Positions 32,612 to 41,798 are shown, counted from the first letter of the stretch. The stretch is DNA of 42,903 nucleotides from Fibrobacter sp. UWP2 (GCF_900141705.1 NZ_FQYM01000025.1:1-42903); one strand, 5' to 3'. The notes: generated from the letters alone by a model not told the origin. Translations and numbers: made by a program.

Positions 32612-33562
32612 ATGGCGAAAATTTACATAGCCCTGGCGACCTACAACGGCGAGAAGTATCTGCCCCAGATGCTGGAGTCGTTGCTGTGCCAAAAAAGGCC
32701 CGCCGACTGCATTATCGCCATCGACGACGGCTCCAAGGACGGTTCAGCCAAGATTTTGAACGAGTTCGCCCAAAAGCTACCGCTCAAAATCACGGTATTC
32801 GAAAAGAACCAGGGTCACCAGACAGCATTTTCGACCGCGCTCAAGCAAATCGCTGACTTGGCCTCCGACGAGGACTTTGTCGCCCTTGCCGACCAGGACG
32901 ATGTTTGGCTCCCCGAAAAACTCCAGGTCTTGGAACAGGCTCTGGAAGGTTCCGCGCAGGATCTTGTTTTTGGGGACGCCGAGATCATTGACGCCCTCGG
33001 CAACAAAACCGCCGATTCCTGGAGGGCCCTAGGTGGGATCGAGAGCAAACTCTCGCTAAGGACCTACCTTACCGGGTACACCAACGTCACGGGTTGCCTC
33101 ACCCTGTTCCGCGCAAGTCTTTTGAGCCAAGTGCTCCCCTTCCCCGAGGGCATCCCCGTTCACGACCAGTGGATAACGCTGGTCGCGGCGGCGAACCACG
33201 GCATTCTTAGCATTACGCAAAAGGTCATCCAGTACAGGCTCCACGGCAACAACGAAATCGGGCTCGGCCACAAGAACACCTGGAGCGGGAACCTGAAAAC
33301 GAACAACCGCTGGACCAAGAATATCTTGGAGCACCCTTTGTTCAACCGCCTCTCAAAACAGGACCAGGAATTTGCCCGCCACTTCGAAAGTTATACCGCC
33401 AAGCGCCTGCAAAAAGGATTCTTGCCAGGCGAGTTCTTTTGGATTCTCAAGAACCGCAAGGACCTGCACCCGCATTTAAGGCACCTGTGGCAGGCAATCC
33501 CCCTCGCCCTTTTCGGCACCATTGGCGTCCCCGTCGCCACAAAGTTCTTTGGTAAAAAATGA
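32612..33562 (+). CDS. Family 2 glycosyltransferase, rhamnosyltransferase-like
   Basis: 316 residues. IYIALATYNGEKYLPQMLESLL is the classical start; IAIDDGSKDGS and ALADQDDVWLPEKL carry the nucleotide-sugar and metal-binding acidic residues (DQDD as the DxD), and VHDQWITLVAAANHG holds the catalytic-base region. This matches glycosyltransferases of O-antigen or capsule clusters, often rhamnosyltransferases. The donor sugar cannot be told from sequence. It overlaps the next gene by four bases (ATGA), forming an operon with 33559-34446 and 34439-35887. Confidence 0.92.
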   Translation: MAKIYIALATYNGEKYLPQMLESLLCQKRPADCIIAIDDGSKDGSAKILNEFAQKLPLKITVFEKNQGHQTAFSTALKQIADLASDEDFVALADQDDVWLPEKLQVLEQALEGSAQDLVFGDAEIIDALGNKTADSWRALGGIESKLSLRTYLTGYTNVTGCLTLFRASLLSQVLPFPEGIPVHDQWITLVAAANHGILSITQKVIQYRLHGNNEIGLGHKNTWSGNLKTNNRWTKNILEHPLFNRLSKQDQEFARHFESYTAKRLQKGFLPGEFFWILKNRKDLHPHLRHLWQAIPLALFGTIGVPVATKFFGKK

Positions 33563-34446
33563 AAACCGCCGTCGCCATCCTCGTGAACTTCAAGGCTGCA
33601 CAAGAAACCGTCCGCTGCCTGCGCGCCCTCGAAAAAGGGACGGTCAAGCCGCAGTGCGTTTACGTGGTTGACAACGCCTCGACCGAGGAATCGCAAAAAA
33701 CGTTCGGGAACGAAGCCTTTGAACTCTCCGTCAAGTGGATTTGGAATACCGAGAACCGCGGCTTTGCCGCAGGCTGCAACCAGGGGATTCGCGCCGCGCA
33801 GGCCGACGGATTTGACGGCTTCTTTTGGCTGTTGAACAACGATACCGCCCCCCAGGAGGATGCCCTGGAAAAGCTTTTGGAGAAAGCCTCCGAAACGGGC
33901 GCCGGCATCACGGGCTCGCAAATCACCGACATGGACGGGAACTTTTTGGGTGGCGTCGGGTTCGTGAACCCGCAAATGGCGAACGTGCGGCGCGCCAATA
34001 GCCCAACCGAACCAGGCTTTGACTACGTCGAGGGTTCGTCTTTTTTGATTTCGCCCGAGTGCCTGCAAAAAGTAGGCCCCATGTGCGAAGACTACTTTTT
34101 GTACTTCGAAGAGAACGACTATTGCTGCGCGGCAAAAAAAATGGGCTTTGGGCTCGCCTGGGCAACCGAAAGCATTGTGCGCCACAGCGTAGGGACCAGC
34201 ACAAAAAGCGAACTGGGCAAGGGCAAAGTCCCCTACTTTATTGACTGCCTCATGATCAGGAATCGCGTCCACTTTGCCTGCAAGTTCGGCTTCCCCAGGG
34301 TCTGGGTGCTGCTCGGGCTTTTCATTTCGCTTGGCATCCGCCTAAAACGTTTACAGCCCCAAAGGGTGTGGACCATATTGCGCATCACCATGTCGCCCAA
34401 CGCCTTTAAAAACTTCGTCCAAAAGAACGGAGGTTATTATGCATAG
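33559..34446 (+). CDS. Family 2 glycosyltransferase, WbbL/rhamnosyltransferase-like
   Basis: 295 residues. VAILVNFKAAQETVRCLRAL, VYVVDNASTEES and FFWLLNNDTAPQEDAL (NND as the metal-binding DxD equivalent) are typical of WbbL-type rhamnosyltransferases; DYFLYFEENDYCCAAKK is the second conserved acidic loop, followed by an amphipathic C-terminus. It overlaps both neighbours (ATGA upstream, eight bases downstream), so the three genes are translated together. Confidence 0.92.
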   Translation: MKTAVAILVNFKAAQETVRCLRALEKGTVKPQCVYVVDNASTEESQKTFGNEAFELSVKWIWNTENRGFAAGCNQGIRAAQADGFDGFFWLLNNDTAPQEDALEKLLEKASETGAGITGSQITDMDGNFLGGVGFVNPQMANVRRANSPTEPGFDYVEGSSFLISPECLQKVGPMCEDYFLYFEENDYCCAAKKMGFGLAWATESIVRHSVGTSTKSELGKGKVPYFIDCLMIRNRVHFACKFGFPRVWVLLGLFISLGIRLKRLQPQRVWTILRITMSPNAFKNFVQKNGGYYA

Positions 34447-35887
34447 AACATTCAAGCTGTTTATGCCCGTTTTAATGTTCACGCTCGCCATTGCAAGCAG
34501 CAGCACGGCCTTTGCCGCAAACCGCCCGGGCAATCCGCAAGTGCGCCACCTTAGCTTTGCCGACACGGCAAAAAAATACCAGGTGAACTTGCGCGGGCAG
34601 CTGGTGGACTCTGTCGCCGTGACGAACTTGACGACGGCCCCCACGCACTACGACAACTCCATGTCGGTGCGGCTCTTTTTGGACGGGCACTTTACCGACG
34701 CCTTTTGGTTTGACGCCCGCGTAAAGGTCCATACCGACTACACCAACCGCGATATTGCCGACCACTTTTACAACCCGTACGAGGGAATCCCCTACAACAA
34801 GCAAAGCGAAAACAAGCGCACCTGGGACCTTTTCGCCGCCAACATGGGCTACAATGCAGGTTTTGCACGACTGCTCGCCGGGTTCGACTACCTGGAATGG
34901 GGACCCGCCCGCCGCAACCACGTGATTCTGCGCGGCGAGAACAACATTTACCGCCCGTGGCAAGACAGCAGCAGCCGCTTGTTCGACGCGGCACCCACAC
35001 CCTATTTTGGCTACCAGTTCGAGATTGGCCCCGTGATCTACACGCAATACGCCGCCAAGCTCTTCGAAAAGAAGAACGCGGGCAAATACCTGCACGCCCA
35101 CCGCCTCGACTTGAACCTCCCCAAGAACATAACCCTCGGGCTGAGCGAGACCTCGCTGTACGGGACCACCGTGGAACCCGCCGGCACAAACCCGAACGAG
35201 GACGCCGACAGCACCGGCCGCGAATTTGAATGGGCCTACGTGATCCCGTTCATCCCCTACGTTTTCGAGGAGCATTTGCAAGGCGACCAAGACAACATCT
35301 CGCTCGCTTTTGACCTGAGTGTCAAGACCATCCCGCACTGGGAATTTTACGGCGAACTTTTATGGGACGACATGAAGTCGCCCACCAGCATGTTCGACGA
35401 CGGATGGTGGGGCAACAAGTGGGCCGCCACCGTGGGCGTCGCCCGCGACAGCCTCCACCTTGGCCCTGCGCTCATTGACTTCTTTACCGAATACACGCGC
35501 ATAGAGCCCTGGGTGTACACGCACCACAAGGGCGGAGGCTACACATACGCCACCTACGCGCAGAGCCTCGGGAGCGACCTCGGGCCGAACGCCCAGGAAT
35601 TCCACGGGGAGCTAAGCGCCACCTACAAATTCATCAAGGGGACGCTCGTTGCCGGAGCCGTCGCCAAGGATACCGCCTTTGGCGGGAACCTCGCCGACAT
35701 CCACGGACCCGACGACGCCACCGACAAAAAATTCCTGAGGGACGCCTCGACGCTCAACTACAAGGAGCTCGGCGGGTCCGTGAGTCTCTCGCCGTGGAGC
35801 TGGATGTGCTTTAAGGCGGGCTACACACGATTCTTTGGCGATTACGAAGGCTACCACGCCACCGCGACCGGCACCTTGCAGTGGTAA
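34439..35887 (+). CDS. Wzi-like capsule assembly outer-membrane protein
   Basis: 482 residues. Signal peptide MHRTFKLFMPVLMFTLAIASSSTAFA, then a predicted 18-strand-type barrel. YLEWGPARRNHVILRGENN (around residue 155), WAYVIPFIPYVFEEHLQGDQDN and EFYGELLWDDMKSP match the Wzi/capsule-assembly family, which retains group 1 capsule on the outer surface. The last residue is an aromatic (Trp), as expected for a barrel. It overlaps the upstream glycosyltransferase gene. It points to a capsule or slime polysaccharide as the product of this block, although no polymerase or export genes lie in the window. Confidence 0.78.
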   Translation: MHRTFKLFMPVLMFTLAIASSSTAFAANRPGNPQVRHLSFADTAKKYQVNLRGQLVDSVAVTNLTTAPTHYDNSMSVRLFLDGHFTDAFWFDARVKVHTDYTNRDIADHFYNPYEGIPYNKQSENKRTWDLFAANMGYNAGFARLLAGFDYLEWGPARRNHVILRGENNIYRPWQDSSSRLFDAAPTPYFGYQFEIGPVIYTQYAAKLFEKKNAGKYLHAHRLDLNLPKNITLGLSETSLYGTTVEPAGTNPNEDADSTGREFEWAYVIPFIPYVFEEHLQGDQDNISLAFDLSVKTIPHWEFYGELLWDDMKSPTSMFDDGWWGNKWAATVGVARDSLHLGPALIDFFTEYTRIEPWVYTHHKGGGYTYATYAQSLGSDLGPNAQEFHGELSATYKFIKGTLVAGAVAKDTAFGGNLADIHGPDDATDKKFLRDASTLNYKELGGSVSLSPWSWMCFKAGYTRFFGDYEGYHATATGTLQW

Positions 35888-35905
35888 GCCGCCAAAACAG
35901 CCATA

Positions 35906-36328
35906 TTAGAACAGGGCACGGATTTCGGCGTCGTTCTGGGCGGCAAGCGCCCTCGCCTTCCACTCGGGATCGAGAATTTTCTTTGCCATATTGGCAATCG
36001 CCACAGTATGCGCCGTGGCAGACTCGGCAGGCGAAAGCAGCACGCAAATGAACTGCGCCGTCTCGCCGGCGCGAACGTTTACGCCCGTGAAGCCACTCGG
36101 ACAAACCGCAAAGCCCGCCAGAGGGCGATCCAGGCCCGAGACCCTTGTATGGGGCAGCAACAATCCCTCGCCCATGTAGATCCCCTGCTTGACGCGCTCC
36201 GAGAGGGCTTCCCAAACGGCATGGGCGTCAAAGGCGCATGGTCCGTGCACCAGGGCGTCATACGCAAAGCCAAGAGCCCTGTTGAAAGGTTCCTGCGTTG
36301 GGTAGAATTTCGTATAAAGTAATTCCAT
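35906..36328 (-). CDS. PTS EIIA domain protein (PtsN/fructose type)
   Basis: 140 residues, a single EIIA domain of the fructose/nitrogen-regulatory type. His60 in GEGLLLPHTRV is the phosphorylation site. The first part (FNRALGFAYDALVHG, VWEALSERVKQGI) and AGETAQFICVLLSPAE match the family. With no EIIB, EIIC, EI or HPr nearby it is more likely regulatory than a sugar transporter part. The start ATG 36328 is chosen because it begins the domain; the frame extends upstream inside the kinase gene without domain content. It lies 19 bases after the kinase stop. Confidence 0.82.
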   Translation of the reverse strand: MELLYTKFYPTQEPFNRALGFAYDALVHGPCAFDAHAVWEALSERVKQGIYMGEGLLLPHTRVSGLDRPLAGFAVCPSGFTGVNVRAGETAQFICVLLSPAESATAHTVAIANMAKKILDPEWKARALAAQNDAEIRALF

Positions 36329-36347
36329 GTTCAGGACAATTGTCCAC

Positions 36348-37370
36348 CTACGCGAGCGCCTTGTCCATGAACCTGAACACTTCGGGGTCGGTCGCCTTGG
36401 CCATCTTTTGGAATTCGGCGAACACCAGGCGGAGCTGACGCTTGCCCGGTTCAATATACTGCTCGAATTTTTTGATGCCCTTGACCTTGCTGAGGAAGCA
36501 GTAGGCGCCCATGGCCTGCATCACGCGCTGGAGGCTCGCATGGATAAAGCTTTCCCAAGCATCTTCCTTGGTGTAGATCTTGGTGACGTCATACTGCGAA
36601 CGCCAATACTCAAAGAAGTCCTTGACCATGTCGAGCGGGAGGCAAACATACGGATCCCACAAAAGGCTCGCCAGGTCGTAGAACATAGAGCCGCGGCGCG
36701 CGCCCTGGAAATCGACGAAAGCGATCTCGGAATTGGGGCGGACCATGATGTTCTGGCTCTGGAAGTCGCGGTGCATAAGGACCTTGGTCTGGGCGTCCAC
36801 AGAGACCGCGATAAGCGAATAGAAGTGCTTGACACACTCGGGAATTTCTTGAATGCCCACGTGGCCCTTGAGGTAGTTCTCGGTAAAGTAGTCGGTTTCC
36901 CACTTGAGGGCGGCAAAATCAAAACGGTGCAACCAGAGTTCGGTATGGCTGCTGAACAGCGCTTGGCTCGCCTTTTGCCACTTGATGAGAGCTTCGATGA
37001 CCTCGGGGTACAAAATGCGGGCGTTGCCGGTCATTTTATCGGTCTTGGCGGGGTAAAGTTCGTCGAGCAGGTTGCGCTTGCCCAGGTCCTCTTGCAAAAC
37101 CATGCAAGCATCCTCGTCCACGCAGTAAATGCGGGTCACAGGCAAGTTGTGATCGCGGAACGCCTTGGAAAATTCCACAAAATGCTTAAAATCGTCGTTG
37201 ACTTCGGCACAAACTTGGAGCACGCTCGAGCGCTTGCCGTCGGCAATGCGGAAGTACTGGCGGCCCGAGCCGGCACCGGCAATGGACGTCACGGTAAAGT
37301 TTTCGGAATAGCCATGAGAAAAGAGGTATTCTCTAATTTTCGAGGAAATCTGCAGCGTTTCGTTATTCAT
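36348..37370 (-). CDS. APH-fold kinase, AmgK-like (N-acetylmuramate/N-acetylglucosamine kinase candidate)
   Basis: 340 residues with the aminoglycoside phosphotransferase fold. The ATP-loop region AGAGSGRQYFRI (31-42), catalytic HRDFQSQNIM (200-209), and metal-binding Asp220 in VDFQGARRGSMFYDLASLLWDPYV are close to AmgK-type cell-wall kinases, which phosphorylate MurNAc at C1 for peptidoglycan recycling. AmgK activity is inferred; no murU is in the window. It follows the permease gene by 30 bases. A TATATT box lies six bases before the ATG, suggesting an internal leaderless promoter. Confidence 0.78.
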   Translation of the reverse strand: MNNETLQISSKIREYLFSHGYSENFTVTSIAGAGSGRQYFRIADGKRSSVLQVCAEVNDDFKHFVEFSKAFRDHNLPVTRIYCVDEDACMVLQEDLGKRNLLDELYPAKTDKMTGNARILYPEVIEALIKWQKASQALFSSHTELWLHRFDFAALKWETDYFTENYLKGHVGIQEIPECVKHFYSLIAVSVDAQTKVLMHRDFQSQNIMVRPNSEIAFVDFQGARRGSMFYDLASLLWDPYVCLPLDMVKDFFEYWRSQYDVTKIYTKEDAWESFIHASLQRVMQAMGAYCFLSKVKGIKKFEQYIEPGKRQLRLVFAEFQKMAKATDPEVFRFMDKALA

Positions 37371-37376
37371 GGGAAG

Positions 37377-37384
37377 GAATATAC
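37377..37384 (-). promoter_or_regulatory. Putative promoter box of the AmgK-like gene
   Basis: TATATTCC, six bases before the ATG, in the 30-base gap after the permease gene. Confidence 0.4.
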
Positions 37385-37400
37385 AATTTTTTTGAGCAAA

Positions 37401-38417
37401 TTATCCAAACTTGATGCGCGGATCCACCAAGGTGTATAGAATATCACTAAACAGGCGACCGACCATGGCCATGAGGCTGCTCAAAAAGATGACGCCCATC
37501 ACCACGTTGTAGTCGCGGTTGACCATAGAGTTGTAGTAGAGGAGGCCCATGCCGTCGATGTCGAATACTTTCTCGATGAGGAGCGCCCCCGCAAACATGA
37601 GGGTGCAGATTTCGGAGAGTCGGGTCGCAATGGGGATAAGCGCGTTGCGGAGGGCGTGACGGACCAGAGCCTGCTTAAAGTTCATGCCCTTGGCAAGCGC
37701 CGTGCGCATGTAGTCCTTGCCTAGCTCCTCGAGAGCAGAATTCTTCATGAGGAACGTGAGGAACGCAAACTCGCCTATCATGTAACAGAATATGGGGAGC
37801 ACCAGGTGGTGCGCCAGGTCGGCGATTTTTTCAAAGAACGAGAAGTCCTCGAAGTCGTCGCTCGTGAGCCCCCCCAGCGGGAAAATGTCGAGGTACGAGC
37901 CGCCGGCGAGGAAGATGATGAGCAAAATGCCCAGGGCGTACCCCGGCATCACGTAGCCCGAAAAAATCACGCCGCTCGTGAGGGAATCGAGTTTGCTCCC
38001 GTGATGCACCGCCTTCCAAAGGCCCAGCGGAATGCAAATGAGGTAGCTCAAGAAAAACGACGTAAAGCCGAAGAACAGCGATATGGGGAAACGCGAAACG
38101 ATGACGTCCCATACTGGGAGGCCGTAGGTATAGCTTGTGCCGAGGTCCAGATGCAGCACGTTCCAGAGCCATGTGAGGTAGCGCCTCCACGCCGGCTGGT
38201 CAAAACCGAAATACGCCTGGATTTGGGCGATTTGCTCGGGAGAGAGAGCCTTGGACGCATCTACCCCGCCCTTCATGGCGGCGGCGGCCTGTGCCCGCGA
38301 AATGAGTTCCTCCACGGGGCCGCCCGGCAACAGCTGGATGAGCACGAAGCACACCAGCGAAATCCCGATGAGCGTCGGGATCATGAGCAGCAGACGTCGG
38401 AGGATATAAGATCTCAT
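37401..38417 (-). CDS. Peptide ABC-transporter permease, YejB/DppB type
   Basis: 338 residues with about six membrane spans. The N-terminal MRSYILRRLLLMIPTLIGISLVCFVLIQ-like start, the QPAWRRYLTWLWNVLHLDLGTSY segment, and the EELGKDYMRTALAKGMNFKQALVRHALRNALIPI (EAA loop that contacts the ATPase) identify the binding-protein-dependent permease family; the long periplasmic insertion suits the YejB group. It stands alone: no second permease, ATPase or binding protein is in the window. YejB-type transporters import microcin C and, in some bacteria, murein peptides. Confidence 0.86.
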   Translation of the reverse strand: MRSYILRRLLLMIPTLIGISLVCFVLIQLLPGGPVEELISRAQAAAAMKGGVDASKALSPEQIAQIQAYFGFDQPAWRRYLTWLWNVLHLDLGTSYTYGLPVWDVIVSRFPISLFFGFTSFFLSYLICIPLGLWKAVHHGSKLDSLTSGVIFSGYVMPGYALGILLIIFLAGGSYLDIFPLGGLTSDDFEDFSFFEKIADLAHHLVLPIFCYMIGEFAFLTFLMKNSALEELGKDYMRTALAKGMNFKQALVRHALRNALIPIATRLSEICTLMFAGALLIEKVFDIDGMGLLYYNSMVNRDYNVVMGVIFLSSLMAMVGRLFSDILYTLVDPRIKFG

Positions 38418-38469
38418 GGTTCGCCTTCGGCGAGTTCAAAGTTAATAGTTTCTAGTAACTAGGAACTCT

Positions 38470-39300
38470 CTATCGCATCTTCCCCGAGCGGAGAACGTCC
38501 ATCATGTTAAAGGGCTTGGCGGTGCCGGCAGCAATCTGCTCAGCAAGAAAGTTCACGGCATCGACCGTGCCCTCGGCGTAAATCTGGCGGCCGCACACGT
38601 TGTGCTGGAACTCAAAATGAACGGTTCCATCGGCGCTGTCGAGGCTGTAGGTGTGGAAGGCATGGCCACCCAGGTACTGTTCGGGCACGTGCATGCGTTC
38701 CATCTGGCTCTTTTCGTCGCGGACCTTCTCGATGTCGTCGGGCGTGTAGGCAAAGCCCATCTTTTGGAAGGTACCCACCACGGCGCGGGCGGTGCCGCTC
38801 GTATCGGCCTTGGTCTTCTGGTGGCTCTCGACCACAGAGAGCTTGTAGCCTTCAAATGCGGTCGGGAATTCCTTCGCCAAAAATTCAATCATCGACTGAA
38901 ACGCCACAATCTGCTTCGCCATGTTGGGGGCGATGACGCTCGGGTGGTTTGCGTCGGCGACGAGCTTTGCAAGCGCTTCGCGGTCACCGCCGGTGGTGCC
39001 CATCACAAAGGGAATCTTGTGCTTCACATAAAAGGCAGCGTTGTCGTTCACGGCCGTGGGGTGCGTGTAGTCGATGCAAATCATGTCGGGGTACTTCGCC
39101 AGCACTTCGCCAATGCGCTCTTCGCGGTTGGAGGGCTTCAAGAGCTGGATGGTCTTGCCCGCCACCTCGGCCTCATTTTCCACAATAATTTCGCCCGTCA
39201 AGGAATACGGCACCAGTTCGAGCCCGCGCTTTGCGCAGGTCTCGGCCACAATGCGGCCCATGTTGCCGGGAATTCCGTTCACCATCACTTTTACAGACAT
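38470..39300 (-). CDS. dapB: 4-hydroxy-tetrahydrodipicolinate reductase
   Basis: 276 residues, the NAD(P)H-dependent step to tetrahydrodipicolinate in the diaminopimelate/lysine pathway. The nucleotide loop VNGIPGNMGRIV (8-19), IDYTHPTA, GTTGG, VVESHQKTKADTSGTA (the substrate and catalytic His/Lys loop) and GRQIYAEGTVDAV are present. The sequence is closer to the plant and thermophile-type DapB than to the E. coli form. The start ATG 39300 is fixed by AGGAG six bases upstream; an in-frame TTG at 39324 lies on the leader. The nearby inverted repeat CTAGT-A-ACTAG at 38449-38459 is in the gap to the permease. Confidence 0.93.
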   Translation of the reverse strand: MSVKVMVNGIPGNMGRIVAETCAKRGLELVPYSLTGEIIVENEAEVAGKTIQLLKPSNREERIGEVLAKYPDMICIDYTHPTAVNDNAAFYVKHKIPFVMGTTGGDREALAKLVADANHPSVIAPNMAKQIVAFQSMIEFLAKEFPTAFEGYKLSVVESHQKTKADTSGTARAVVGTFQKMGFAYTPDDIEKVRDEKSQMERMHVPEQYLGGHAFHTYSLDSADGTVHFEFQHNVCGRQIYAEGTVDAVNFLAEQIAAGTAKPFNMMDVLRSGKMR

Positions 39301-39325
39301 ATCTATCTCCTGTTTTATTCTCAAC

Positions 39326-39333
39326 GCAATATA
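39326..39333 (-). promoter_or_regulatory. Putative promoter box of dapB
   Basis: TATATTGC predicts a leader of about 21 bases ending in AGGAG and ATG 39300. This is a gene with a normal ribosome binding site. Confidence 0.4.
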
Positions 39334-39339
39334 ATTAAA

Positions 39340-40344
39340 TCAGCCTACGGTCTCGAGCACGCCCGTCAGCAGAGACTTCATATCATCGGGGAAGTCATAA
39401 TTTTCGAAGGTCCGCGGCGCGTTCCAGTACGGGAGCTGCACCTCCGCCTTGTAGGCATAGAGCATTTGGCTGTGCGCGCCCAAAACCGCAAAGTCGGCTT
39501 CGTCGAGGCCTCCCCCGCGTGCCATCTTTTGGTAGAACTCCCCGCCGTGACTGTAAAGGCGATCCCCCACAATCGGGAAGCCGAGTTCCGCCAAGTGCGC
39601 GCGGATTTGGTGCTTGCGGCCCGTCAAAAGTTCCGCCTCGACAAGGGAGAACTTATGGTTCGCACCGGGTTCCAGCTGCGCGGGGAATTCGCGTTCGAAC
39701 GTCGCAAGATGCTTGAAAACCGTATGGCACTCCTTGCCGCCCTCCACACGGTGCATGCGCAAGCGAATGGGATCGTCAGGCAGTTCGCGCAGCGGGAAAT
39801 CGCAGCGAGTCTCGCCCTCGGGGAACACGCCCTCCACCACCGCGAGGTAAAACTTGCGCAGCAAAATGCGATCCAGGTTCTTTTGGAAGCGAGCAGCCGA
39901 CTCAACATACTTGGCAAAGAGCATGAGGCCGCCGGTATCGCGATCCAGGCGGTGCATGGGAGTAGCCGTCTCGCAGTCGGTGCCGCGGCGGACAATCGCC
40001 GTGAAGGTGTTGTAAAAAATGTGGCCAGTGTGGTGCACCGGAGTGCCCGCCGGCTTTGCAACCACAAGGAACTCCTCGTCCTCAAACACAACCTTGAAAT
40101 CGGTGGGCACCTCGGGCTCGGTGTAGTTCTCCACATGGTAGACCACCCGGTCGTCGGTATGGGCGACGCTCCCCACATTCGCGACTTCACCGTTGAGCGT
40201 CACAAGACCGCGCGTAAGGCGGTCCACCCAGTCTTCGCGGCTGTGGTAGGTAAAGCGTTCGCAGAGCGAGTCCAAAAGCAGGCGGTTATTCTGCTCGGGG
40301 CGAACTACACTCTCAAAGAACATGTCACTCGGGACATTCGACAT
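39340..40344 (-). CDS. RluA-family pseudouridine synthase
   Basis: 334 residues. An N-terminal S4-like RNA-binding part (RLTRGLVTLNG), the signature HRLDRDTGGLMLFAK (131-145) with catalytic Asp134, and TGRKHQIRAHLAELGFPIVGD near the C-terminus. It isomerises uridines in rRNA or tRNA; which site cannot be told (RluA, RluC, RluD and TruC share these motifs). It lies 14 bases after the DUF2914 gene and directly before the dapB leader. Confidence 0.9.
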   Translation of the reverse strand: MSNVPSDMFFESVVRPEQNNRLLLDSLCERFTYHSREDWVDRLTRGLVTLNGEVANVGSVAHTDDRVVYHVENYTEPEVPTDFKVVFEDEEFLVVAKPAGTPVHHTGHIFYNTFTAIVRRGTDCETATPMHRLDRDTGGLMLFAKYVESAARFQKNLDRILLRKFYLAVVEGVFPEGETRCDFPLRELPDDPIRLRMHRVEGGKECHTVFKHLATFEREFPAQLEPGANHKFSLVEAELLTGRKHQIRAHLAELGFPIVGDRLYSHGGEFYQKMARGGGLDEADFAVLGAHSQMLYAYKAEVQLPYWNAPRTFENYDFPDDMKSLLTGVLETVG

Positions 40345-40358
40345 GCTGCTACCGGGTG

Positions 40359-41792
40359 CTACTCCAAAGCCTTGCGCACGTAACCCGTGCTATCGCGGGC
40401 TTCGTCAAAAACTTCGAAGGTCTGCGCCCCGATCACGGCGCCCTTCTTGAAGGCAGTCTCCACGCGGTAGCGGCCCGCGGGCACGTTCTTCTTTTTGCTG
40501 AAGCTGCGGAAACCCTCTTCGCGACCGCCGTTAATCACCATGCGGCCCGAAGAAATCTTGTCGGTCAATTTGTAGCTCTCCATGCCTGGGCCCTTGTAGT
40601 ACCAGCGGTACTCGAGTTCCGCCTTGAGGTCGGCAGGGGCATAAACAGACGAAAGTACGTAGACCTCGCTCTCGGGCAGACGGTGCACTGAGGGCGACTT
40701 GAGGCCGATCTTTTGCAAAAAATTCGGGGCATCGACATCGCAGCTGTAGTCGGTCTTGTCAAAGTTCTGGCAAACCAGCTGGTGCTTGAGCACAAGCGGG
40801 ACAGGCGGCACCCAGTTCATGAGGTAGGCCACCGTGAGGCAAACGCTAATGGCGATGGGCGCTATGAGCACCTTTTTGCTGCGGCGGGAAATTTTCCAAA
40901 TGAGCACGCAAACGCCAAGCGAAAGGATTGTGCTCAAGAAGAACCAAATGAAGCCTATACTGTGCACCAGGTGCGGGAGCGTAAAGTTCATGAACATCGT
41001 ACCGAGCAGGCTCAAAAAAGCGAGGCTCACGCCAAAGCTCTCGTACTTCTTTTGCAAAAATTCGTTACCCACCAGCAATACGGCAAGCAAGATGACAAGG
41101 ATAAAGGACGCAAGAGATCCACTGCTCTTGAAGTAGCATACCACCAATGCGCTAAAAAGGCTTCCAAAACAGAACTGCACCGCCCAACTAAAACGTTGAC
41201 GCCATTCAGCACTCCATTCGCGGTCCAAAAAATGGTGTTCGACTACGATGGCGTTCTTCGGGATGGCGGTAGACTCGTAACCCATGTTCTTTGCGAAGCG
41301 TTCGGCGGCGGCACTCGCTTTACCGGCGGCTTCCTTCGCCTGGGCGGCGGCGCGGTCGGCGGCCTCCTTAGCCTCGGCAGCGGCCTTGTCGGCAAGGGCA
41401 ATGGCCTGGTTCGCCACCTTGTTCGAAAACAGGGACTTCTTTTGCACTGGGGCGGGTTTGGGAGCCGGTCTTGCAGCCACGGCGACCTGCGCCGCAGGCT
41501 TCGGAGCTGGCTTCGCGGCTGGCTTCACGGCTGGCTTTGCCTGCATTTTGACAGCCGCACGAATCCGTTCGGCAGTCCAGCCTTCGGGGTGTTCAAGCCG
41601 AGCCGAGAGCAACACGACAAGAATCAGGGCACCCGTATAGTACGCCACCAAGAACACGAGGTCGCTACTCTCGACCATCCGGCCAAGCGTAATCGAGTCC
41701 CATCCGAACCCGCCCAAAAAGGCAATGGCCGGGGCGAACTTCTCAATCTTTTTTACCGCAGGCTTTTCCCGTAAATTATCAACAAACTTCAT
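40359..41792 (-). CDS. Membrane protein with C-terminal DUF2914
   Basis: 477 residues. One or two hydrophobic spans near the N-terminus (GGFGWDSITL, VAYYTGALILVVLL), then a Lys/Ala/Pro and Ala/Glu helical stretch (about 85-170) resembling a coiled coil, then about five membrane spans (around 205-325). The C-terminal part, from about residue 375, matches DUF2914 (LEYRWYYKG, INGGREEGFRSFSKKKNVPAGRYRVET, GAQTFEVFD), a periplasmic beta-domain of unknown role. A TATATTAA box sits six bases before the ATG. Function unknown. Confidence 0.78.
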   Translation of the reverse strand: MKFVDNLREKPAVKKIEKFAPAIAFLGGFGWDSITLGRMVESSDLVFLVAYYTGALILVVLLSARLEHPEGWTAERIRAAVKMQAKPAVKPAAKPAPKPAAQVAVAARPAPKPAPVQKKSLFSNKVANQAIALADKAAAEAKEAADRAAAQAKEAAGKASAAAERFAKNMGYESTAIPKNAIVVEHHFLDREWSAEWRQRFSWAVQFCFGSLFSALVVCYFKSSGSLASFILVILLAVLLVGNEFLQKKYESFGVSLAFLSLLGTMFMNFTLPHLVHSIGFIWFFLSTILSLGVCVLIWKISRRSKKVLIAPIAISVCLTVAYLMNWVPPVPLVLKHQLVCQNFDKTDYSCDVDAPNFLQKIGLKSPSVHRLPESEVYVLSSVYAPADLKAELEYRWYYKGPGMESYKLTDKISSGRMVINGGREEGFRSFSKKKNVPAGRYRVETAFKKGAVIGAQTFEVFDEARDSTGYVRKALE

Positions 41793-41798
41793 ATAGCT

